From Methanolobus sp. UBA32 (GTDB lineage Archaea > Halobacteriota > Methanosarcinia > Methanosarcinales > Methanosarcinaceae): 64,000 nt of DNA. The notes under the pieces are model-generated. The model saw only the letters and a program-made list of their open reading frames with translations, had not been told where the DNA came from and made no database searches. The stretch lies in the NCBI GenBank assembly GCA_002507205.1, contig DAZF01000050.1, positions 50,825 through 114,824 on the forward strand. Direction: 5' to 3'. Positions 24,973-32,330 of the stretch are shown here, one piece after another (the first letter of the stretch is position 1; each line of letters begins with the position of its first letter). The position numbers and the translations under genes are program-made.

Positions 24973-27192
24973 GTGCACACTTCCGATATTTCCAACCCCG
25001 GAAGTGTTGCAAATGTCTCAACGTCTATGTATAACAAGTCTTTTGATGTATTAAAATGTATCGATTGTACAGAAAACTGTACGACCTGTCAACATAACCA
25101 TAGTCTCATCCATCAGCCTGAACAATCCCTGATTTCTCGATTCATCTCAATGATTCGAACTGTTTGTTCTCATGTTTCAAGAAAGATACGAAAATTGTTT
25201 TCCAAAGAGCAAACAGAACTTAATCCAAATCATTTTGATGACACAATTAATCTTGTCGATATGTTGTGTTCTGAAAATCTCTCAGAATCCAGAAATGACC
25301 TGTCATCACAAGACTTTTCCGAGCTTTTCAGGCTCCTTGATATAGATGTCTATGCATTAGACGAAATCAATATCAATCCGTCCGATAACGAATTTTCATT
25401 ATTTTCCGAATCGCTATCAGTACCCGTAATTCCTCGTTCTTGCATTTCAAAAGCAACAGCAGAAGTCATCGAATCTTTTGCTCAAGAACAAGCAAAATCC
25501 ACTCCTGACCCCTTCTCATGTCCTGATGTTCTAAGTCACTTAGAAAATCTTCTAAAACAGGCTAAATATCCTAAGTCATTCTACTGTGACTGCATCACAT
25601 ATCATGACGTGAATCACGTCCCATTCAACGATGGTGTCAAAGACCACCTAACGAGTATCTGCAATCTCAAGGTTAATGGTGTTCTATCCGTTAATCCTGA
25701 CAGGGCTTCATGGTACGCCAAGCAGGGTTATATCAATGACTGTTCCCGTGAAAACAAGGCACAAGCATACATTACCGTCACAAAGCGGAATGTGAAATCT
25801 GGTGACCTCCATGAGTACAAGTTCCATCCTGTAGACCGATACTCACCTGAAGGTAAGGAGAAAAAATATAATGAATTCTTAGGGGTTATGAACTACATTA
25901 TCAGTAACGACATGCTTGATGATATCACCATGTTGACCTTCACTATATCCCCATTCGAACCCAAGACCATCGGTTCTGTCAACCCATACCCCACTTATGA
26001 TTACATGAAACATGACAGGATGATAGCAGATGCTCGTGTCAAGCTCGAAGCTGAACTCAGACGCATTGATTCAGACCGCAAGCTACACCGTGGACGTGGA
26101 CGACCCAAGAAAGAACAACCCTTCTCAACAATGTTCACCTACGAAGCCCACAAAAGCGGATTCCTCCACTGCAACGTGATGTTCAATCGTGTCCTCACTC
26201 ACAAAGAACGTGAAAGACTCATAGCCTATTTCACCAACAATTGCTGTGGCAACAAAGACGGAATTCACTTCGGAAGCCTATGTCAAGGCTATGTACAACA
26301 CGCTTGTTACAAGAGATATGAAGGCGTGTACCTGAACCTCCGCAATGTGGAAAGACTACGAAAACGCAAGAACCTTACCTATGAGAAGGAATTCGGTCAG
26401 ATGTTCAGATACCAATTCAAGTCATTCAAGGGTGTTGACCCTGACCACGAATATGCACAACGGTTCGCTGAAGGTAGGATTGAATTCAGGAACAAGAGGT
26501 GCAATATCGAGTACAAAGGTATTCGTATGTCCGGTATAACAGGACCGTGGCACAAAATGGCTATCGAGCTACGTGATACACCTGATGCCGATAAGGTCAC
26601 TGAAGAAGACCTATATGTCACCCTCCGAGTAGTATTCACATGGTGCGACAGAGACAAAATCACTTGGCAACACCCTGAATATAGAGAGATAATGAAGACC
26701 CTTAATGATGTCAAAGATGAAGGAACTGTTCTAAAAGAGCGTCCGAAGTGTGACCACATTGACCATAGCACGATTGACCCAAGTACGGTAACAAAAGATG
26801 AGTATATCATAGCTTTGCATGGTGTTGAATTCTGGAAAATATGTCAACAGACGAATACTGTGATACCCGATTGCTACCTACTGGAAGATGGAGAGAGCTT
26901 CAAACCTGACAAGACCATTATTGCAGCATGTTCACCATCATTACCACCGCTTCAAACGATTAAGCCCGGAATTCGGATATATCATGGAAAATGTGATAAC
27001 GGTATCTCACTGCCTTGCATCCGAGATGTTAAGGTCGATATGTCACAAGGTCCACGTGTAGCCATGCCTGTGCCCCCATCCGTTCAGACCGAACCAGAAG
27101 AAAGCGAATATGCATATGATTTCGATATCGGGATGACAAAAGCATTGGTTCCAGTGTCCCAATGTTTCATACCTGTGGGATGTGAATGTTAA
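24973..27192 (+). CDS. Putative HUH-superfamily replication initiation protein
   Basis: 739 aa, GTG start without a clear ribosome binding site. The first 200 residues are poorly structured, with a Cys cluster CIDCTENCTTC. The core looks like a rolling-circle Rep: motif 1 TMLTFTISPFEP (about 319-330), motif 2 TYEAHKSGFLHCNVMF with H399 and N401 where HUH proteins have two His, and motif 3 RYQFKSFKG with Y480 in a YxxK setting. A basic stretch RKLHRGRGRPKKE lies before motif 2. The second metal-binding His is thus replaced by Asn; nanovirus-type Reps have Gln there, so activity is possible. I infer nicking at an origin in the flanking non-coding DNA. Confidence 0.6.
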   Translation: MHTSDISNPGSVANVSTSMYNKSFDVLKCIDCTENCTTCQHNHSLIHQPEQSLISRFISMIRTVCSHVSRKIRKLFSKEQTELNPNHFDDTINLVDMLCSENLSESRNDLSSQDFSELFRLLDIDVYALDEININPSDNEFSLFSESLSVPVIPRSCISKATAEVIESFAQEQAKSTPDPFSCPDVLSHLENLLKQAKYPKSFYCDCITYHDVNHVPFNDGVKDHLTSICNLKVNGVLSVNPDRASWYAKQGYINDCSRENKAQAYITVTKRNVKSGDLHEYKFHPVDRYSPEGKEKKYNEFLGVMNYIISNDMLDDITMLTFTISPFEPKTIGSVNPYPTYDYMKHDRMIADARVKLEAELRRIDSDRKLHRGRGRPKKEQPFSTMFTYEAHKSGFLHCNVMFNRVLTHKERERLIAYFTNNCCGNKDGIHFGSLCQGYVQHACYKRYEGVYLNLRNVERLRKRKNLTYEKEFGQMFRYQFKSFKGVDPDHEYAQRFAEGRIEFRNKRCNIEYKGIRMSGITGPWHKMAIELRDTPDADKVTEEDLYVTLRVVFTWCDRDKITWQHPEYREIMKTLNDVKDEGTVLKERPKCDHIDHSTIDPSTVTKDEYIIALHGVEFWKICQQTNTVIPDCYLLEDGESFKPDKTIIAACSPSLPPLQTIKPGIRIYHGKCDNGISLPCIRDVKVDMSQGPRVAMPVPPSVQTEPEESEYAYDFDIGMTKALVPVSQCFIPVGCEC

Positions 27193-27885
27193 AATTGTAC
27201 CGAAAATCCTGCGATTTAAGCCCTTCAAATGTCTCAGACATAGTATGACACCAATTTACTGAAGTTATCTTCACACAGGCAGAATTCACAGGCAAATCCG
27301 GCTTATTGTCCTAATGTTCATATCAGAGCTTCAAATCACTCAAAATGCAAGTACGATAAATACAAAGACTTCATTCTACTATCCAACTATTCTTAAAACC
27401 CTAATACCTCAAAGAGATATTATTATACCTTCAACGTATCGTAGTTTTTTGAAATCGTGATATCTCAAGGGTATGCTTGACCACCACATCTGAGACGTAT
27501 CCCACAATTGCCCTGTTCCCACATCCAACAACCACCAAAACCCGCAACAATTGACATGATAGGCATAGTCACCGACTGCATGAAATCAATCCTGAATCCC
27601 ATACACGTATATTGTTATTGGGCGCCATGAACATACCACCTTCACAGAACCACTATCCCCTATCGCCATGCTATTCTCAATCGCTTCGTGGTATCATACT
27701 TTTCGCTATCGGCTAAATGTTTATATGGTTCTGAATCAATGAAGTAGTGGCATTATTCACCAACATACCATATGCGGGTCTCATCACGCCCGCCACCAGC
27801 CATCAAATGGGTGCAGGTTCTCTTACCAGCCTGCACCCCTTACCTCATACCATAATACCTTGACCTGAGAATAGACCTGATACAC
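27193..27885. other. 693-base non-coding stretch after rep
   Basis: No gene seen on either strand. It holds short direct repeats (CACAGGCA at 27274 and 27287), a 7-bp inverted GAGATAT/ATATCTC pair near 27415 and 27460, CTATCG words around 27660-27715, a TATA box (GTTTATATGG, 27719-27728) and the hairpin at 27809-27838. Together with 24362-24764 it is a candidate for the replication origin. Confidence 0.45.
27809..27838 (+). promoter_or_regulatory. 9-bp hairpin in the leader of the winged-helix operon
   Basis: GGGTGCAGG, a 12-base loop and CCTGCACCC. It lies between the TATA box at 27719-27728 and the ATG at 27886, so it would be transcribed as part of a leader of about 140 bases. It lacks a T-run on either side, so it is not a normal terminator. 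Operator, RNA control element or nick-site hairpin are all possible. Confidence 0.45.
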
Positions 27886-28461
27886 ATGGCGACCCCCATA
27901 AAAGCAATCATCCTCCCGTTCCTTCTCAAGCAAGGTGAAACAGCAACGGAAAAGGTGGGAGTGAGTGCAAGAGTCTTATTCTCCATTTCCGGGCATAGAA
28001 ACTGGAATAATTTCCGGTCAGGTTTATCGAAACTTGTCGAAAGGAACTTTCTATCCGTGGACAAAAGTCAGACACCGCACCGTTTTTATCTCACACCCAG
28101 AGGAACAGCCCATGCAAAAGACAGTGCCCTCGCCTTGAAGGAAGCCCGTGAAGCCCGAAGAAGGATACTTGGACTCGATGCAGAGCCGGAACCTGTCAAG
28201 GTCAAGGTATCCGTGAAGCGGAAAGTCAGGAAAGCAACTGAAAGGGTAGAACCCGAACCGGCGAAAGCACCTGAAGCACCGGTGACACTTGAAGAAGAAC
28301 TTAGACAGAAGCTACACCGTGGACCCTTGACCCTTGATGACATCAGACTCATGACACGAGAACACGATTATTTCACAATCCGGGACCATCTCAGGGAATT
28401 CATCAAGGACGGGACAGTTGTATTCGATATAGATGCAGGTCCGGCATATAGGATGGTGTGA
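27886..28461 (+). CDS. Double winged-helix protein
   Basis: 191 aa. Residues 1-75 fit a winged helix (LSKLVERNFLSV, then HRFYLTPRGTAHA). The middle is a basic/acidic linker (VKVKVSVKRKVRK, repeated PEP). Residues 130-190 form a second winged helix (RGPLTLDDIRLM, IRDHLREFIKDGTVVF, YRMV) that resembles the next gene. No cofactor or enzyme motif. Likely a transcription or partition factor of the element; not assigned to a named family. Confidence 0.65.
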   Translation: MATPIKAIILPFLLKQGETATEKVGVSARVLFSISGHRNWNNFRSGLSKLVERNFLSVDKSQTPHRFYLTPRGTAHAKDSALALKEAREARRRILGLDAEPEPVKVKVSVKRKVRKATERVEPEPAKAPEAPVTLEEELRQKLHRGPLTLDDIRLMTREHDYFTIRDHLREFIKDGTVVFDIDAGPAYRMV

Positions 28462-28465
28462 ACCA

Positions 28466-28690
28466 ATGACAAGACCTATAGAGGAACAGGTTCTTAGCAC
28501 GCTACTGTATGGTCCAATGACCCTTGAGGAACTCCGTGCTGAACTTGACCATGATTCAGAGATACCTTTTATCATCCTGCACTTCATCCGTCTGGGATAT
28601 GTCAGACGTGAAGAGGACACTTACAGACTCTCGAAAGCAGGTGATATCTGTATTACTTCAGTGCAAGAACAGCAAGCTCCGACCCCTTAA
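28466..28690 (+). CDS. Small winged-helix protein
   Basis: 74 aa from ATG 28466, four bases after the preceding stop. One winged-helix domain: STLLYGPMTLEELRAEL, IILHFIRLGYVRRE and YRLSKAGD. It parallels the C-terminal domain of the gene before it (both have GPxTLxxxR followed by a G-V/Y strand and YR), so one probably arose from the other. Translationally coupled. Confidence 0.65.
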   Translation: MTRPIEEQVLSTLLYGPMTLEELRAELDHDSEIPFIILHFIRLGYVRREEDTYRLSKAGDICITSVQEQQAPTP

Positions 28691-29028
28691 GCTATCCCGA
28701 AAATACAACCACATCGCTGAGGATTGCTCTCAATCGATTCTAACAAGACTTAATTTCACAGGACCTATGACCTGAAATATTATTTTTATCCTCATTTTGC
28801 AGGGGTTTCATGGGTGATTTCAGGGTATATTTTCATCCTGATATTTCCCTGATTTTCACAGATATTCCAAAATCCAACCCCGTCCAAGTGATTTCAATCT
28901 ATCATTTTGCTATAATCAATATAGCTCAAAGGGATAGCAGTCTCCACTATGGTATGCAAATCTATATATCCATTTCAAACATCTTTGAAACCACTAGACA
29001 GCAATGCTGTCGATTATGAGGGATTTTG
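28691..29028. other. 338-base gap in the element
   Basis: AT-rich, with a likely TATA box (CTATATATCC, 28964-28973) for the next gene. An open frame of 69 codons at 28810 has no ribosome binding site and an unconvincing composition, so I do not call it. Confidence 0.4.
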
Positions 29029-29949
29029 ATGAAGAAATTTAGAGATTGCCAACTTAAAGGAATTATTCTACAATGCTTAGTTGATGAAGATAAGACATCA
29101 GAACAGATATATCAGCATATCAATATTCCCGATTATCCAAAGCAGCACCTATTTTCAGAATTATATGCTCTCAAGCGTAGGGGTTACCTTTCAAGAGATG
29201 CTAAAACCCGCACCTATCGACTCAATAAGAAAGCTCATGAGCATGTGGCAAATCCTTATATTTCAATTCAGAAACGCAGAGATAACATCCAACTGAAAGT
29301 TAATGCTATCCTTGAGAATGAAGAGGTTTTCAAGCAAGCTGTTCGGGTAGAGGTCGAGAACCGCATTGGCTCAGGTGGAAATCATGTCTCATCCGGTCAT
29401 GGTGGTCCGATATCACAGCCTGCAAGCTCCGTGAACGATGAAGCAGTGCAGAAGCTGCTTCAGGCTAAGGATGTAGAAATAGAGAAGCTCCAAAGGTATG
29501 TCCTGCATCTGAGACGGGAATCTCAGTCACAGTCACCACAGAATCCACAGACTGCACAACCAAGTACAACATTATCACCAGAACAACAGCAGCAACAACA
29601 GCAGAAACAGAAGGATGAAAGGCAAAGAATCAGACGGAGAAGACGCATTTCAGAGTTCTACGCAAGCCGCAACCTTCCAATTGATGCACGGTTTCTGGCT
29701 GAGTGGAATCGTGGCAATGATAATCCTATCGGAGTCTACAAGTTTAAATTTAAGGGCTGGTGGTCAAAAAATAGCCTCGCCGTGATTGGACGGTCAAATC
29801 CTGAGTTGTCAAGAAAACATGTACTTGACAAGCCATTAGACCAACGAGGACTAATGATGGCGAACATCAGGATTACTGGTATGGACCAATCAGGTATATC
29901 CATTGCAGCACCAGCTTTACAGGACGGGAAAGGTCGTCTCCGATACTGA
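29029..29949 (+). CDS. Winged-helix protein with coiled coil and poly-Gln linker
   Basis: 306 aa from ATG 29029 behind GAGGGA. Residues 1-75 are a winged helix (LKGIILQCLVDEDKTSEQI, LYALKRRGYLSRD, YRLNKKAHEHV). A coiled coil follows (around 140-165, KDVEIEKLQRYVLHLRRE), then a Ser/Pro/Gln-rich linker with a run of glutamines and an arginine cluster QRIRRRRRISEFYASR. The last 100 residues (FKGWWSKNSLAVIGRS and on) form a separate domain I cannot name. Architecture suits a DNA-binding, self-associating element protein. Confidence 0.65.
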   Translation: MKKFRDCQLKGIILQCLVDEDKTSEQIYQHINIPDYPKQHLFSELYALKRRGYLSRDAKTRTYRLNKKAHEHVANPYISIQKRRDNIQLKVNAILENEEVFKQAVRVEVENRIGSGGNHVSSGHGGPISQPASSVNDEAVQKLLQAKDVEIEKLQRYVLHLRRESQSQSPQNPQTAQPSTTLSPEQQQQQQQKQKDERQRIRRRRRISEFYASRNLPIDARFLAEWNRGNDNPIGVYKFKFKGWWSKNSLAVIGRSNPELSRKHVLDKPLDQRGLMMANIRITGMDQSGISIAAPALQDGKGRLRY

Positions 29950-30173
29950 GGGTGACATTCTCACCCTTTCGATAAGCTGAAATTAACATGATGATAGGGA
30001 TAATCGATATATGTATTCGAAAATACCCGGATATTCAGAGCAATATTACAACTTTATCAATGATACAGAAGGTACATTATGTATCATTTTGTAAATGAGA
30101 CTTGATTTGCTGTTATTTTAAAACACGGATACCTTGAAGGTGTTTAATTTTGAAATAAAACACGGAGAATACG

Positions 30174-30181
30174 TATTTATA
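30174..30181 (+). promoter_or_regulatory. TATA box of the Xer-type recombinase
   Basis: TATTTATA centred 27 bases before the ATG at 30205, with no Shine-Dalgarno sequence between. Indicates a leaderless transcript. The 255-base gap before it (29950-30204) holds nothing else I can name. Confidence 0.5.
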
Positions 30182-30204
30182 CTCGTTGTATCATTTTTCT
30201 AAGT

Positions 30205-30783
30205 ATGTACAGTAAAGAATGGTTACGAGTCGATGAAATCGAAAGTATGCTTGCATTACCGGACCTTTCAGAAAAATATGAGGTCTGGCTGCTCCTATTA
30301 TATGTCCCTGCATTGCGAATTTCCGAGGCAATCAATGTCCGACTGAGAGATATCGACCTGAAAAGTGAGTCAATTGACATCTGGAAAGGAAAGGGTCATG
30401 CAGGTGAGCTTCAGAAAGTTCCCTGTGAAATCGGAACCCTCAAAAAAACAATTCGCTATGCAGAGCACTCAAACTTATGTCCGAACGACTACATCATGTT
30501 TTCCAACAAATCAAAACAAGTAACAAGAGGACACGTTTACAAAACTGTGAACAAAATTCTACATCAAATTAACGATGAAAAGACTATCGGCTGCCACTGT
30601 TTTAGACGAAGCCGGGCGCAGCATCTCCTTGATGCAGGTCTGCCTCTTGTATTCGTTTCTAAGCTATTACGTCACAAAAACCTGTCAACCACTATGCATT
30701 ATTTGAATGTCTCAGTGACGGATATCCAAAGAGAGATGTCCAAGATAACTGACCCTATGGACAGGATAGGAGCGGTGATTTGA
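30205..30783 (+). CDS. Minimal tyrosine recombinase (Xer/SSV-like catalytic domain)
   Basis: 192 aa, about 100 residues shorter than XerA/XerD because the N-terminal core-binding domain is nearly absent. The full catalytic set is present: R38 (PALRISEAI), K63 (KGKGH), H131 and R134 (CHCFRRSRA), H157 (LLRHKNLS) and Y166 (MHYLNV). It is therefore probably active, unlike a decayed fragment. Second recombinase of the element, near its right end; dimer resolution, inversion or excision help are possible roles. Confidence 0.82.
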   Translation: MYSKEWLRVDEIESMLALPDLSEKYEVWLLLLYVPALRISEAINVRLRDIDLKSESIDIWKGKGHAGELQKVPCEIGTLKKTIRYAEHSNLCPNDYIMFSNKSKQVTRGHVYKTVNKILHQINDEKTIGCHCFRRSRAQHLLDAGLPLVFVSKLLRHKNLSTTMHYLNVSVTDIQREMSKITDPMDRIGAVI

Positions 30784-30811
30784 AACACAAATACCTCGGA
30801 GCGATGCGATT

Positions 30812-31351
30812 ATGAATGAAAGTCTTAAATACTCACATTCCAAATCAATATCCATGACTGCAATTGACAATGACACAGCCGCCGTCCGGCTTGCATCCGC
30901 CACCACAGAGCTTGAAGACCTCAGGAAGTACTGGTCTAATCTCGCATGGTGGGAACGGAACATGTCCTTAGAAGCTGCTTTTGATTGTATCTTCGAAGTC
31001 CAGAACATTGATGAATACAAAAGCAGATGTGAACTTATCATTGACAAGGCTGAGGAACTTGATGTTGAAAACATGGCGACATATCCGAGTGATGAAGAGC
31101 TTGAGAACGACACCGACATGGACCTATACTACCAAGGAAATCCCCGACTACCTCAGGGGATGTGTGTGGACCTGATGCAACGCTTTTCATCCCCTGAAAT
31201 AGCTGAATTAGCGGACTATATGGGTGTAGATGCAGAAGAGCCACTTGATGTACTATTGGAACTTAACAATCGTTCTATGGCTACTTATTATGCTCTCAGG
31301 AACCGTATCGGTGAGATGGTCAAGGGTCAAATACAGTATGCACAGGCTTGA
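30812..31351 (+). CDS. Element protein of unknown function
   Basis: 179 aa, acidic, helical, no membrane segment. Notable features are an aromatic patch LRKYWSNLAWWERNM around residue 40 and an acidic stretch SDEELENDTDMDLYYQG. No family recognised. It starts 28 bases after the recombinase stop and is likely cotranscribed with it. Confidence 0.55.
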   Translation: MNESLKYSHSKSISMTAIDNDTAAVRLASATTELEDLRKYWSNLAWWERNMSLEAAFDCIFEVQNIDEYKSRCELIIDKAEELDVENMATYPSDEELENDTDMDLYYQGNPRLPQGMCVDLMQRFSSPEIAELADYMGVDAEEPLDVLLELNNRSMATYYALRNRIGEMVKGQIQYAQA

Positions 31352-31371
31352 GACCAAATATCAAAGGGTAG

Positions 31372-31719
31372 CTACCTCCGCTCCCACACCACAGGTGCTC
31401 CCGTTCCAGTCATTGACGACCTACTGTCGTCACTTCTTTCTCTTACACACATAGGAGGAAATTTATTCTTGAATATAGCTTTTCTCGAACAATATGTCCC
31501 ATCAACGAATAATATATTCTTGCACTTGCTGCTATCGATTGTCCGACTTTTCGAGATGAAATAAGTATCATCCTCAATGAAATGATACTCGGAACCGGAC
31601 AGGACGACAGCCGGAAAGTCTATCCTTAGTACACTCGGACCGGACCGACAAAATACGCATGTAGAGACGTGATGAAGAATAATTCTCATTGGTGGTCCAT
31701 GTCGTGAATACAGGGGCAT
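31372..31719 (-). CDS. Possible small Cys-containing protein
   Basis: 115-codon frame, convergent with the preceding gene. It has a CVFC pair near the N-terminus and later lone cysteines (KCKN, TYCS, PMCV), so a zinc site is conceivable. Codon use looks like coding DNA, and a TATA-like ATATAT lies on this strand at 31773-31779, but there is no ribosome binding site. Uncertain; could be chance. Confidence 0.3.
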   Translation of the reverse strand: MPLYSRHGPPMRIILHHVSTCVFCRSGPSVLRIDFPAVVLSGSEYHFIEDDTYFISKSRTIDSSKCKNILFVDGTYCSRKAIFKNKFPPMCVRERSDDSRSSMTGTGAPVVWERR

Positions 31720-31869
31720 ATCCTCTCTGAGACATGAGATAATGGTCTGACTTAAAGATGATGTCCAAGGTCAATATATGCCCTTAGAAGCGAAATATGA
31801 AATTATAATGTTATTTTTATAAATAAGATTCGTGCTGCACTGGCGGAGTCAGTGAACAGTATTAACCAC

Positions 31870-31961
31870 GGTCCACAAGGTCCACGGGGGTGTCTGTGTG
31901 GATGTGGGGAGCATCTGCCGTAACTGGGGATTAGGTGGACAAAGTGGATGAGGTGGACTGA
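31870..31961. repeat. Iteron-like GTGGAC repeats with 9-bp period
   Basis: GTCCAC occurs at 31871 and 31880 (9 apart). In the opposite orientation GTGGAT occurs at 31898, GTGGAC at 31935, GTGGAT at 31944 and GTGGAC at 31953 (the last three exactly 9 apart). Two opposed clusters of the same hexamer suggest a multimer binding site: origin, partition or operator. Confidence 0.6.
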
Positions 31962-32103
31962 AACACAGAGGAGGGCTGATTGATTAGCCTGATGTCGATT
32001 CTATGATTAGGACTACTTCACACAATACATCATAATGCCAGGACAAACGATAATACAACAAAAATAGCTCGCTTGCTTTTGAAAATTCATATTGAAATAT
32101 ATC

Positions 32104-32127
32104 AATAATTGATTATGCCTACAAAGG
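32104..32127 (-). repeat. Right copy of the 24-bp inverted repeat
   Basis: Ends CCTACAAAGG on the plus strand, matching the reverse complement of 22586-22609 at 21 of 24 positions. Similarity does not extend beyond these 24 bases. Confidence 0.45.
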
Positions 32128-32330
32128 TCAACCGATAATAGTAACTAACCATATAAGAGGGTTTCATACTTAAATGACTGTAAAACATTATATGCTCAAA
32201 AGATACTATATAAAATCCTTACCACACATACTAATGAATAATGTTAAGTAAAAGTATAAACTAAACTAAATCAGGGAGAGGAAATTTCATATAAACTTAG
32301 AGCATAAACGCTCTCTTTGTTGCCATAGCA

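Larger units (their letters stand above)
31720..32330. other. Long non-coding right flank of the element
   Basis: No gene seen. Contains the iteron-like cluster (31870-31961), the right inverted-repeat copy (32104-32127), and a TATA box (ACTATATAAAATCC, about 32207-32220) that probably serves the KaiC-like gene. A short AGAGC/GCTCT hairpin lies at 32299-32314 just before that gene's ATG. Confidence 0.5.

Noticed and set aside
27809-27838. Reading the hairpin as a terminator
   Set aside because: No T-run follows on either strand and the TATA box lies upstream, so it is more likely within a transcript leader.
28810-29019. 69-codon frame in the element gap
   Set aside because: No ribosome binding site, composition like translated AT-rich spacer, and it overlaps the likely promoter of the next gene.
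22610-32234. 9-bp direct repeat ACATACTAA at 22610 and 32226 as attL/attR
   Set aside because: Nine AT-rich bases matching between two AT-rich regions of this size is expected about by chance, and no duplicated tRNA end supports it.
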